NCBI GenBank assembly: GCA_947500135.1
Contig: CANMQX010000006.1
Span: 310,001 to 374,000, forward strand
DNA length: 64,000 bases
Direction of reading: 5' to 3'
Source of the DNA: an uncultured Paracoccaceae bacterium
GTDB lineage: Bacteria; Pseudomonadota; Alphaproteobacteria; Rhodobacterales; Rhodobacteraceae
The translations under genes and the position numbers were made by a program. The notes beneath the pieces are model-generated. The model searched no databases. It had not been told where the DNA came from and saw only the letters and a list, made by a program, of their open reading frames with translations. Positions 51,401 to 59,641 of the stretch are shown here, piece by piece (the first letter of the stretch is position 1; each line of letters starts with the position of its first letter).

Positions 51401-52078
51401 ATGGACAAAACCCAAATCCGCGATGCCGCCACGATTATCGTGTTGCGGGATGCCGGTACAAACCCCTCGGTTTTGATGGGCCAGCGCGGCCGTGATGCCG
51501 CCTTCATGCCGGGTAAATTCGTGTTCCCCGGCGGTGCGGTCGATGACAATGACGCGCGCGTTCCCGTCATTCCCGCAGATGAATTGAATAGAACACGCCT
51601 GACCGAAGAAAGCAGCCTAAGTCCCGATACGCTGATCGCCGCCGCCATTCGCGAATTGTGGGAGGAAACCGGCCAAATCATCGGAACGCCCGGCACTTGG
51701 ACCCATCCACCGCGTGGTTGGCGTGGCTTCGCCCGGACCGGCAACAAACCCAACGGGGCCGCGCTGGAATTCTTTTTCCGGGCCGTGACGCCCAAGGGCC
51801 GCCCACGCCGCTTTGACGCCCGGTTCTTTCTGACCCACGCCACCAACCTCGTGACAGACCCCGATGATTTTGCGAATGCAGAGGATGAACTGGCCTATCT
51901 GCAATGGGTGCCTTTGGCCGATGCCCGATCCTTCGACCTACCTTTCATCACAGAGGTGGTGCTGGCCGAACTGGTCACCCGCATCAAACGCGAGGACCCG
52001 CCATCCAGCGTGCCGTTTTTCCGCAATGATGACGAGGTGCATCTGATCGCCCGCCTGGGCCGTGGGCCGCTTCTTTAG
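51401..52078 (+). CDS. NUDIX hydrolase
   Basis: 225-residue NUDIX-fold pyrophosphatase. The Nudix box is spread around KFVFPGGAVDDND and AAAIRELWEETGQIIG, giving the REWEE core; the spacing between its halves is lengthened by an insert, as in the eukaryote-like NUDT19-type group. It overlaps the convergent EamA gene by four bases. Substrate may be a CoA derivative or nucleotide, unresolved. Confidence 0.85.
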   Translation: MDKTQIRDAATIIVLRDAGTNPSVLMGQRGRDAAFMPGKFVFPGGAVDDNDARVPVIPADELNRTRLTEESSLSPDTLIAAAIRELWEETGQIIGTPGTWTHPPRGWRGFARTGNKPNGAALEFFFRAVTPKGRPRRFDARFFLTHATNLVTDPDDFANAEDELAYLQWVPLADARSFDLPFITEVVLAELVTRIKREDPPSSVPFFRNDDEVHLIARLGRGPLL

Positions 52079-52977
52079 GTGACAAGTACCAGCATCACGA
52101 TGCTACCCGTCAAGAACAACAGGCCCTGCCATTCGCGGGCAGTGACCTTTTCACCAAAGACAAACGCCCCGATGATCAATGAAAACAAGAGCTCAATCTG
52201 ACCAACTGCGTTCACATAGGCCGCATTCTGCAAGGTGAACGCGGTGAACCAGCAGATCGATCCCGCCATGCTGGTCAACCCGACCAGCCCGGCGACCCGC
52301 CAGACCCGCAGAACCCGGGTGATCTCCCCCCGTTCGCGCCAGACCAACCAAGCTGCCATTGCAACGGTCTGAAACGCAGTCACACAGGCCAGCGTGATGA
52401 TGGCGCGATAGAATACGTCACCATCCGCCAGTGACAGCGATGCACCCCGATAGCCATTGCCGGAAATCCCGAACAGGATACCGGCCCCCAACCCCAATGC
52501 AGTGGCCCGGTTAAAGATACGCTTGCGCCACGGGCCATCACCTGCGGGGTTGTCAGCCAGCAGCAATACACCTGCAAAACCTATGCAAATCGCCATGATG
52601 GCAGGCCAGGTAAAGACATCACCAAGGATCAAAAACCCAAAGACCGCACTTAACAGCACTTCGGTTTTCTTGAATGTGATCCCGACTGCAAAATTGCGAT
52701 GCGCGAACAGGGCAACGACACACATCGTCGCCAGGATCTGTGACGTGCCGCCTGCCAGCATGTAAGGCCAGAAAGCTGCCGGAATGTTGGGGGCACCCTG
52801 CCCGCTTGCACTGGCATAGATCGTTGCGATCACAGCGACCAACGGCGCGGAATAGATGAACCGTGCAAAGGTGGCCCCCGCCGTCGAAAGCCGCGTTGTC
52901 TTCAAATGCTTTTGCAGCATAAAGCGTAGGGTTTGCGCAAAAGCAGCACCCAGCGTGATCAGAATCCAAAGTTCCAT
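52075..52977 (-). CDS. EamA/DMT-superfamily transporter
   Basis: 300-residue transporter with ten predicted helices in two EamA repeats, for example VLCAILF-free segments such as AGGTSQILATMCVVALFAHR, FGFLILGDVFTWPAIMAICI and LLFSLIIGAFVFGEKVTARE. The last corresponds to the conserved end of the second repeat. Start MELWILITLGAAFAQ was chosen. Substrate unknown; DMT proteins usually export metabolites. Confidence 0.82.
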   Translation of the reverse strand: MELWILITLGAAFAQTLRFMLQKHLKTTRLSTAGATFARFIYSAPLVAVIATIYASASGQGAPNIPAAFWPYMLAGGTSQILATMCVVALFAHRNFAVGITFKKTEVLLSAVFGFLILGDVFTWPAIMAICIGFAGVLLLADNPAGDGPWRKRIFNRATALGLGAGILFGISGNGYRGASLSLADGDVFYRAIITLACVTAFQTVAMAAWLVWRERGEITRVLRVWRVAGLVGLTSMAGSICWFTAFTLQNAAYVNAVGQIELLFSLIIGAFVFGEKVTAREWQGLLFLTGSIVMLVLVT

Positions 52978-53151
52978 GCGCAAGCTATGCACCTGAAATC
53001 ACTGAAATACGAGGTGTGAAAACCGTTCGTTGCACTTGGGCAACTGCTTTTTTAAGTCTATTTTATGTCGCATTAACAGCAACTTTGACGATTAACCCAG
53101 TAGCGACAACGTCAAGTCGAATTCACTGCGATCTATCGAAAGTACAAATGC

Positions 53152-53781
53152 ATGAAAACAAACCTCATCATCAGTTGCGCGGCTTTTTCACTCATGGCCG
53201 CCTGCGGCGGCTCAAGCTCTGGGTCATCAGCCGACGCCACGAATAGTGTCACGCTCCCTGAACTTCAGACGCGGTTCGCGTCATTCGAAGCGGCCATCGG
53301 AACAGCCAACATTGAAGATGCCGAACCTACGGTTTTCGCAAATCTGCCTGCATCCGGTTCGGTGAACTACACTGGGGTTGCCGCTGTTGGCGTGGTGGAA
53401 GACGACGGGATGTCAGAAACCAACTTCAGCTTTCTTGCAGTCGGTTCAGCCACCGTGGTTGCAGATTTTGACGATCAACAGATCACGGGCACTGCCAACA
53501 ACTTCTTTCAGGTTGATGATCCCAATTCAGAAGAGTTTAGCGGCCTTACTGGTACGCGAATTGATGGTTCTTTGACATACCAGTTTGATCAGGTCTCGGC
53601 AGGATTAAATGAATACGAAGGCCAGATAACCGGCTCCTTAACCCCAACTGATCAAGCAACAGTCAATGTGAATATGACTGGCGGCGCAGGCTTTGCTGGT
53701 GAAGATGGGGATGCATTCATTGCTGAAGCATTCAGCGACACCGATGACGAAGTCGTGGCGATTTTCGCAACAAAAGACTGA
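53152..53781 (+). CDS. Lipoprotein with beta-barrel-like (TbpB-like) domain
   Basis: 209-residue predicted lipoprotein with lipobox in MKTNLIISCAAFSLMAACGG and a Ser/Gly linker. The remainder is rich in Gly, Asp, Thr and alternating beta pattern (GSVNYTGVAAVGVVEDDGMS, GSLTYQFDQVSAGLNEYEGQ), resembling the barrel domain of transferrin-binding-protein-B-like or Slam-type surface lipoproteins in Rhodobacterales. No receptor gene is adjacent. The upstream 174 bases hold only its promoter region. Confidence 0.6.
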   Translation: MKTNLIISCAAFSLMAACGGSSSGSSADATNSVTLPELQTRFASFEAAIGTANIEDAEPTVFANLPASGSVNYTGVAAVGVVEDDGMSETNFSFLAVGSATVVADFDDQQITGTANNFFQVDDPNSEEFSGLTGTRIDGSLTYQFDQVSAGLNEYEGQITGSLTPTDQATVNVNMTGGAGFAGEDGDAFIAEAFSDTDDEVVAIFATKD

Positions 53782-53815
53782 ACCATTCAGCCCCAAACCT
53801 AAGGCATCCCAACGC

Positions 53816-54559
53816 CTAGGGTTTGGGGTCCGGGTTTTCTGTGTGTCCGTCCACGGCGATCACCTGACCCGACACGCGGCCTGCCGCGTCGGATCCCAGA
53901 AACACAGCCATATCCGCGATGTCCTGTGCCGTCACAAAACGTCGCATCGATGTGCCCGCCGCGTAGCCATCGTAAACCTGATCACGCGTCATACCTTTGG
54001 CCACTGCTTCGCGTTCCAGGACACCGTCCATGCGTGGCCCTTCAACCGCGCCGGGGCAAATCGCGTTCGCCCGAATACCAAATGGGCCCAACTCCATCGC
54101 CATGGTCTTCATCAGCCCTATGATCCCCCATTTCGCCGCCGCATAGGGCGCACGGTTGGGATAGCCATAGATACCAGCGGTCGAGGATGTGAAAATCAAC
54201 GCACCGCTGCCCTGTGCTTTCAACAAGGGGGCTGCGTGTTTGGCCGCCAGAAACGCCCCTTCCAGGTTAACCGATACGCATTTTTGCCAATCGGCAAGCT
54301 CCACCTCCTCGACCCGCGCTGTCGGCCCCGCAATGCCCGCATTGGCGCAAACGACGTCAACACCATCCCAGACCTGCGCGATATCGGCAAAAACCGCTGC
54401 AACCTGCGCCTCATCGGACGCATCCGCCTGACTGCTGCGCCAAGGGGCATCGTCTGCCACGATATCGGTGGTCCAAACCTGATGGCCTGCGGCATGAAAC
54501 GCCTCTGCCATGGCCCAGCCAATGCCAGAGGCACCAGCCGTGATCAAAACCCGGCTCAA
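53816..54559 (-). CDS. SDR-family oxidoreductase, carnitine operon
   Basis: 247-residue short-chain dehydrogenase. NAD(P) site LITAGASGIGWAMAEAF, structural VCANAGIAG, catalytic Ser in TSSTAGIYGYPNRAPYAAAK with the Tyr-x3-Lys. The C-terminus VSGQVIAVDGHTENPDPK is typical. It overlaps the fused carnitine dehydrogenase gene (ATGA), so it belongs to the same operon. Its substrate is not known; a related hydroxyacid or aldehyde is plausible. Confidence 0.83.
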   Translation of the reverse strand: MSRVLITAGASGIGWAMAEAFHAAGHQVWTTDIVADDAPWRSSQADASDEAQVAAVFADIAQVWDGVDVVCANAGIAGPTARVEEVELADWQKCVSVNLEGAFLAAKHAAPLLKAQGSGALIFTSSTAGIYGYPNRAPYAAAKWGIIGLMKTMAMELGPFGIRANAICPGAVEGPRMDGVLEREAVAKGMTRDQVYDGYAAGTSMRRFVTAQDIADMAVFLGSDAAGRVSGQVIAVDGHTENPDPKP

Positions 54560-56013
54560 CGCACCCCCACCGCCGCACCGGCCCCGTCCGGGCGCGGCAG
54601 CGCTGCATGGGCGGTCGCAACCTTTGCCAATGGAACCGCAACCCGGTCATCAGGATCACAGGCCTTGCGGGTTTCCAAGCTGACATGCAGCAGGAAATGT
54701 TCACCCGTTGCCAATTCGCGATCCCCTTCGAACATCCGGTGGAACAGATGAAGTTTCTTACCTTCACCGCGCAACACCTGGGTTTCAACGCGGATCACGG
54801 CACCGGCATGCACCTCGTCAAGATGACGAATATGGGTTTCTGCTGTGAAATAGCTGGACCCGCTTGCGATGTAATCGGCATCGCAACCCACCAACCACAT
54901 CAATCGATCTGTCGCGTCGCCAAAGGCTTGCAGATATTTCGCCTCGTTCATGTGGCCGTTGTAATCGGTCCAATCCAACGGGACGGCGCGTTCCACGGTC
55001 ACAATCGGCACGTCCAGATCATCGGGCAGCGTAACAGGACCAGCCAAGCGGTGATCCTGCGCATTCAACAAGGCACCAGCCCCCCAATCCAGCGCTTTCA
55101 GGCCACGCAAAATGATCACAAGGTTATTGTCACGCGCACGTTCCAGCGCGCGAATGCTGTATTGCCCTGACTGGTCATCGGATTGATCAGCGACCTTGTC
55201 GATCAATTCATCCGTCAGCTCTGGGACATCCATCAGCTTGGTCCAGGGCCATTCCAGGCAGGGGCCAAACTGTTCGATGAAATGGCGCATGCCCGCCTCG
55301 CCGCCCGCAATGCGGTAGGTTTCAAACAGACCCATCTGGGCCCAGCGCAGACCAAAGCCATAGCGGATCGCATTGTCGATTTCCTCGGTCGTGGCAATAC
55401 CATCCTTGATCAGCCACAAGGCCTCGCGCCAAACTGCCTCTAGGAACCGGTCGGCGATATGGGCGTCAATCTCGGCCCGGACATGCAAGGGGTACATGCC
55501 GATGGCGGTTAGAATCCCTTTCGCTTTTTCGAGCAATCCCGCGTCATTGTCCGCCGTGGGCACCAACTCCACTAACGGCAACAGATAAACGGGATTGAAC
55601 GGATGGGCGACGACAATCTGCCCCGGACGGGTGGCACAGCCCTGCAATTGGGACGGTTTGAACCCGCTGGTCGAGGATGCAATCACCGCCGCAGGGTCAC
55701 AGTGTTCCTGCAATGTCTGATAGACCTTACGCTTCAGGTCCAACCGTTCGGGAACACTTTCCTGTATCCAGTCTGCGCCGACAACAGCATCAGACATCGT
55801 GTCATGAAAGCTTAGGCTGCCTTCCGCAGGCAGTGCCACATCGGACAGACCCGGCAATGACCGGCGTGCATTGGCAATCACCTCACCTATCTTGCGCTCT
55901 GCCTCGGGATCAGGATCAAAGACCCGCACATCCCAGCCCATCAACAAAAACCGGGCTGCCCAACCGCCACCAATTACACCACCACCAACGATGGCCGCTA
56001 TCGCGCGCGTCAT
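54556..56013 (-). CDS. L-carnitine dehydrogenase fused to betainyl-CoA thioesterase
   Basis: 485-residue bifunctional enzyme. Residues 1-310 are a 3-hydroxyacyl-CoA-dehydrogenase-like L-carnitine dehydrogenase (AAIVGGGVIGGGWAARFLL, IASSTSGFKPSQL, VAHPFNPVYLLPLVEL) that oxidises carnitine to 3-dehydrocarnitine. Residues about 335-470 form a hotdog thioesterase (VPLDWTDYNGHMNEAKYLQA), matching the separate betainyl-CoA thioesterase of Pseudomonas. With cdhC upstream, both ends of the route to glycine betaine are present. Fusion is known in several alphaproteobacteria. Confidence 0.9.
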   Translation of the reverse strand: MTRAIAAIVGGGVIGGGWAARFLLMGWDVRVFDPDPEAERKIGEVIANARRSLPGLSDVALPAEGSLSFHDTMSDAVVGADWIQESVPERLDLKRKVYQTLQEHCDPAAVIASSTSGFKPSQLQGCATRPGQIVVAHPFNPVYLLPLVELVPTADNDAGLLEKAKGILTAIGMYPLHVRAEIDAHIADRFLEAVWREALWLIKDGIATTEEIDNAIRYGFGLRWAQMGLFETYRIAGGEAGMRHFIEQFGPCLEWPWTKLMDVPELTDELIDKVADQSDDQSGQYSIRALERARDNNLVIILRGLKALDWGAGALLNAQDHRLAGPVTLPDDLDVPIVTVERAVPLDWTDYNGHMNEAKYLQAFGDATDRLMWLVGCDADYIASGSSYFTAETHIRHLDEVHAGAVIRVETQVLRGEGKKLHLFHRMFEGDRELATGEHFLLHVSLETRKACDPDDRVAVPLAKVATAHAALPRPDGAGAAVGVR

Positions 56014-56019
56014 GTCAGG

Positions 56020-56280
56020 TCAGCCCGCAGGATTGGATGCAGGATTGTTGAATTCATCCACCGGTTGCGGTTCACCACGCACCGACGGGTCGCAGGCAAT
56101 CATCGCCGTATTCGCATCACGAATGATCAGCCCGCCGCGCGCCCGGCATTGCTCAAACGTCATCCGATTGCCGATCACCATGAACTCACGCACCGTGCTC
56201 GCGCCACCGCCGCCGCCAAAACCAGCACCACCTTCGCAAGCGGCCAGCAGCATCACTGCGCCCAGGGCAAATCGTTTCAT
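56020..56280 (-). CDS. Small Gly-rich lipoprotein in carnitine operon
   Basis: 86-residue predicted lipoprotein with signal MKRFALGAVMLLAACEGG, then a Gly-rich linker and a short domain FMVIGNRMTFEQCRARGGLI with two Cys that may pair (MIACDPSVRG). It lies between the lipocalin and carnitine dehydrogenase genes with an ATGA overlap, so it is translated as part of that operon. No family name. Confidence 0.65.
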   Translation of the reverse strand: MKRFALGAVMLLAACEGGAGFGGGGGASTVREFMVIGNRMTFEQCRARGGLIIRDANTAMIACDPSVRGEPQPVDEFNNPASNPAG

Positions 56281-56810
56281 TGGGTAACCTCCATCAGTCG
56301 GCTCAGATCATAGCCGTTGAATTCCAAAATATCACGCGCGGCGTCAAACCTGTCTGCGCGGATATCCGGCGTCCGGTTTAAAACCCAGCCGGATCGACCA
56401 TTCGGCGCACCCACGACGGCGGTGCGATAGTCATCATCCGTCCACAAGACCCAATAATCCGCCGCAACAAATGGCACATTGTCAAAACGGACCTTTAGCC
56501 GGCCAGGGCCAACAATCTCTGCTGTGCCAGCGATCCGGGATTTTTCACTGCCATCGGGGTTGCGGCAGATATTGAGTACGGACAAAAGCCCATCCTCACG
56601 CAATCCATATGTGGCAGTGACACCAACACAGCCCGCCTCGAACGGCACCGGATAGCGGGCAACCTCGTACCAGGTGCCCAGATAACGCTCCGGCTCAAAA
56701 ACCGCCTTGGATGAAATCGGTACGTCCGTGTCGCGATAAACCGCAAAGAACCCGCCGCTATCAGCCGTCGCACAGCCGGCAAGCAGCAGGCTCAGGACAA
56801 GCGCCCTCAT
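56277..56810 (-). CDS. Lipocalin-family lipoprotein (Blc-like)
   Basis: 177-residue outer-membrane lipocalin. Lipobox in MRALVLSLLLAGCATA; the lipocalin motif is RYLGTWYEVARYPVPFEAGC, and later strands include DYWVLWTDDDYRTAVVGAPN and SGWVLNRTPDI. Blc proteins bind lipids or lysophospholipids. The gene overlaps cdhC at its start and the small lipoprotein at its end, which is an unusual setting inside a carnitine catabolic operon. Confidence 0.87.
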   Translation of the reverse strand: MRALVLSLLLAGCATADSGGFFAVYRDTDVPISSKAVFEPERYLGTWYEVARYPVPFEAGCVGVTATYGLREDGLLSVLNICRNPDGSEKSRIAGTAEIVGPGRLKVRFDNVPFVAADYWVLWTDDDYRTAVVGAPNGRSGWVLNRTPDIRADRFDAARDILEFNGYDLSRLMEVTQ

Positions 56811-57715
56811 ACAGGGGTCTGCTTGGTTAGACCCAGCTTTTCGCGCACCTGATCGGGGCCAATCACCTTGGCACCAAGGTTTTCGATGATCCCAACGGCG
56901 CGTTCCACCAGTTGCGCGTTGGTGGCCAACACGCCTTTGTCCAACATCAGGTTATCTTCCAAACCGACCCGCACATTGCCCCCGGCCAGCACTGACGCGG
57001 CCACATAAGGCATCTGCGACCGGCCCAACCCAAAGGCCGAGAATGTCCAGTCATCAGGCACGTTGTTGACCATCGCCATAAACGTATTCAGATCATCGGG
57101 CGCGCCCCACGGCACACCCATGCACAGCTGCACCAGCGCGGGGCTGTCCAGCACGCCATCCTTGACCAGCTGTTTGGCATACCAAAGATGGCCGGTGTCA
57201 AAGGCCTCAATCTCTGGTTTCACCCCAAGTTCGGTCATCATGCGACCCATCGCCACCAGCATGCCGGGGGTGTTGGTCATGACATAATCAGCTTCGGCGA
57301 AATTCATCGTGCCGCAATCCAGCGTGCAAATCTCGGGGCGGCAGGCGGCCACATGGGCGACACGTTCAGTAGCACCCACCATGTCGGTGCCATCAACGGT
57401 GGGCAATGGGGCCTCTACCCCGCCAAAAACCATGTCACCACCCATACCCGCTGTCAGGTTCAAAACCACATCAACATCTGCGGCACGAATGCGGTCGGTG
57501 ACTTCACGATATAGATCCAACCGGCGCGATGGCGCCCCAGTCTCGGGATCGCGTACATGGCAATGGACGACTGCGGCACCAGCCTTGGCCGCGTCAATAG
57601 CACTATCGGCAATTTGCTGCGGCGAACGGGGGACGTGGAGGCTGCGATCCTGGGTGGATCCGGACCCGGTTACGGCACAGGTGATAAACACCTCGCGGTT
57701 CATCTCCAACGGCAT
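56807..57715 (-). CDS. 3-dehydrocarnitine cleavage enzyme (BKACE family)
   Basis: 302-residue beta-keto acid cleavage enzyme (formerly DUF849). It should convert 3-dehydrocarnitine and acetyl-CoA to betainyl-CoA and acetoacetate. Zinc His residues lie in AAVVHCHVRDPETGAPSR; other conserved parts are LNLTAGMGGDMVF, PEICTLDCGTMNFAE and GVPWGAPDDLNTFMAMV. The start MPLEMNREVFIT gives GGGAG seven bases upstream; two earlier ATGs are closer to or before that site. The carnitine role rests on the fused dehydrogenase-thioesterase in the same operon. Confidence 0.88.
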   Translation of the reverse strand: MPLEMNREVFITCAVTGSGSTQDRSLHVPRSPQQIADSAIDAAKAGAAVVHCHVRDPETGAPSRRLDLYREVTDRIRAADVDVVLNLTAGMGGDMVFGGVEAPLPTVDGTDMVGATERVAHVAACRPEICTLDCGTMNFAEADYVMTNTPGMLVAMGRMMTELGVKPEIEAFDTGHLWYAKQLVKDGVLDSPALVQLCMGVPWGAPDDLNTFMAMVNNVPDDWTFSAFGLGRSQMPYVAASVLAGGNVRVGLEDNLMLDKGVLATNAQLVERAVGIIENLGAKVIGPDQVREKLGLTKQTPV

Positions 57716-57972
57716 CGGCATTCTCCCTATTGCCAGTATTTTCCGCGACATTCCCCGAAATCAGCCCAGCACACAAGCAGCAATACTTGACAGGGCAGCA
57801 GCGGGTCTGGCAGGTCAGTGGCATGACAGACCTGACACATATCGCAGCCGTCTATTTTACCAGCGCCATATAGCGGCGGCTGGGTTTCTTTTCTGACATC
57901 TGACAACACCAACCGCCCGCAAGGGCCGGATGATGATGCGTGTTCTTGTGGGATCGCACCAAAGGACACGAC

Positions 57973-58443
57973 ATGACACAATGTTCCATCAGCCTCGCCA
58001 CGCCGCGTGACCTACCACGCGTCCAGCAATTGATCCGTGAATTATCAGCATTCCACAATGACACAGCAGAGGTCACTCTTGAACAGTTGCAGACTATCTT
58101 CTGTGGTGAAGCGGCCCCTGCACTGGCTTTTCTGGCCCGCGACGGTGACACAATCATCGGTTACGCCGGGGTACAACGAAAAATCAAGATCCATGCGGCC
58201 CAACCGATGTTCGACATTCAGCACCTTTATGTTTGCCAACAGCACCGCGCAAAGGGTGTCGGGCGGGCCTTGATCGCGGCGGTCAGGGCACATGCCGGTG
58301 CGTCGGGTGCGAAGGGGGTTACCATTGGCACGGCACCCAACAACATGACCGCCCAGGCCGCCTACCGTGCCATGGGGCTGGAAGAAATAACAGATGCCGG
58401 GCCACGGTTCTGGATTGAAATCGCTGAGGACAGCGCCCGGTAA
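57973..58443 (+). CDS. GNAT-family N-acetyltransferase
   Basis: 156-residue acetyltransferase. The acetyl-CoA loop is QQHRAKGVGRALIAAV and the conserved C-terminal part is NNMTAQAAYRAMGLEE. DIQHLYVCQQHR marks strand 4. AAAGGA precedes the ATG opening MTQCSISL; an in-frame ATG 11 codons earlier has no such site. Divergent from cdhC, it lies after a 257-base gap with no other feature recognised. Substrate unknown. Confidence 0.85.
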   Translation: MTQCSISLATPRDLPRVQQLIRELSAFHNDTAEVTLEQLQTIFCGEAAPALAFLARDGDTIIGYAGVQRKIKIHAAQPMFDIQHLYVCQQHRAKGVGRALIAAVRAHAGASGAKGVTIGTAPNNMTAQAAYRAMGLEEITDAGPRFWIEIAEDSAR

Positions 58444-58465
58444 GATGGGTTTAAACCCATCTTAC
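58440..58465. repeat. 26-bp perfect palindrome (REP-like terminator)
   Basis: A perfect palindrome with arms GTAAGATGGGTTT and AAACCCATCTTAC and no loop. It includes the stop of the GNAT gene and ends two bases before the stop of the convergent aldo-keto reductase. It belongs to the same family as the pair after dtd. Confidence 0.8.
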
Positions 58466-58466
58466 G

Positions 58467-59510
58467 TCAGTAGGGCATCGGGTGCGCCTTATGCAGGGCG
58501 TCGATTTCGGCAGCGACATCATCAGACAGGACCACATCTTTGCCTTTCAGAATACGGGTCAGCTGGTCCGAACTGGTTGCCCCGAAAATTGCCGAAACCG
58601 GAAAGGGCCGGGTCCGCTGCCAAGCCAACGCCATATGCACCGGGTCCAACCCATGCCGGGCCGCCAGATCAAGATAGCGCTGCGTGATCGGCAACACCCT
58701 GTCGTTCATCCGGCCACCCAGATCGGCATTGATCGACATGCGGCTACCATCAGGAACGGTGTTGCCCTGATACTTGCCCGTCAGCAAACCACAAGCCAGC
58801 GGGGAGAATGACAGCAAGGTCACATCCTCGTTCACCGCCATCTCGGCCATGTCGGTGTCATAAAGACGGCAAAGCAGCGAGTATTCATTCTGCACAGACG
58901 CCATACGGGGCAGACCCGCAGTCTCGGCCTGATCAATCCACTTTGTCATACCCCAAGCGCTTTCGTTGGACATGCCAATGGCACGGATCTTTCCGGCCTT
59001 CACGGCCTCGCCCAATGCCTCAAGCACATCCACCATATGATCCATGGTCTGCTGGCGGTTCTGCCCAGACGGGTCATAAGTCCAATTCTGCCGGAACATA
59101 TAGGACCCCCGTATCGGCCAATGCATCTGATAAAGGTCGATCACATCGGTTTGCAAACGCTTGAGCGAGCTATCAACCGCCTCACGGATCACCGCGCCAT
59201 CATAGCCGCGCCCGTCACGAACCCAGCCGGGATTATTGCCGGACACCTTTGTCGCCACAATCACATCGTCACGGCGCCCGGTCTTGGCGATCCAGTTGCC
59301 AATCACCTGTTCGGACAGGCCGACGGTCTCAGGCCTGATCGGATTGACCGGATACATCTCAGCGGTATCCAAAAAATTGATCCCGGCATCGACCGCCATA
59401 TCAATCTGGGTATGGGCATCAGCCTGAGGCGTCTGATTGCCAAAGGTCATGGTGCCCAGACACCAGTCGCTGACCATAATGTCCGTGCGGCCAAGGGGGA
59501 GTTTATTCAT
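58467..59510 (-). CDS. Aldo/keto reductase, Tas-like
   Basis: 347-residue NADPH-dependent aldo/keto reductase. MNKLPLGRTDIMVSDWCLG and FLDTAEMYPVNP (catalytic Asp and Tyr) open the barrel; VATKVSGNNPGW carries the Lys and LYQMHWPIRGSY the His. The C-terminal AIFGATSSDQLTRILKG contacts the cofactor. It is most similar in layout to E. coli Tas. The start seven codons downstream of the first ATG was preferred for the conserved N-terminus. Confidence 0.87.
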   Translation of the reverse strand: MNKLPLGRTDIMVSDWCLGTMTFGNQTPQADAHTQIDMAVDAGINFLDTAEMYPVNPIRPETVGLSEQVIGNWIAKTGRRDDVIVATKVSGNNPGWVRDGRGYDGAVIREAVDSSLKRLQTDVIDLYQMHWPIRGSYMFRQNWTYDPSGQNRQQTMDHMVDVLEALGEAVKAGKIRAIGMSNESAWGMTKWIDQAETAGLPRMASVQNEYSLLCRLYDTDMAEMAVNEDVTLLSFSPLACGLLTGKYQGNTVPDGSRMSINADLGGRMNDRVLPITQRYLDLAARHGLDPVHMALAWQRTRPFPVSAIFGATSSDQLTRILKGKDVVLSDDVAAEIDALHKAHPMPY

Positions 59511-59641
59511 ATCATCTGCCTCGTATTCCAAGTTGCCGCAGACCCTAATGCGCGGCGCGGCAAGGGCAAGGGCACAAAGACGACATCCATTTGTCGATTA
59601 TGACCTAGCCCGTGGATGGCCCAAGGCGCAGGGTCCGCCAT

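Noticed and set aside
53152-53781. Transferrin or haem receptor system
   Set aside because: Only a lipoprotein with barrel-like composition is present; no TonB receptor or transport gene accompanies it.
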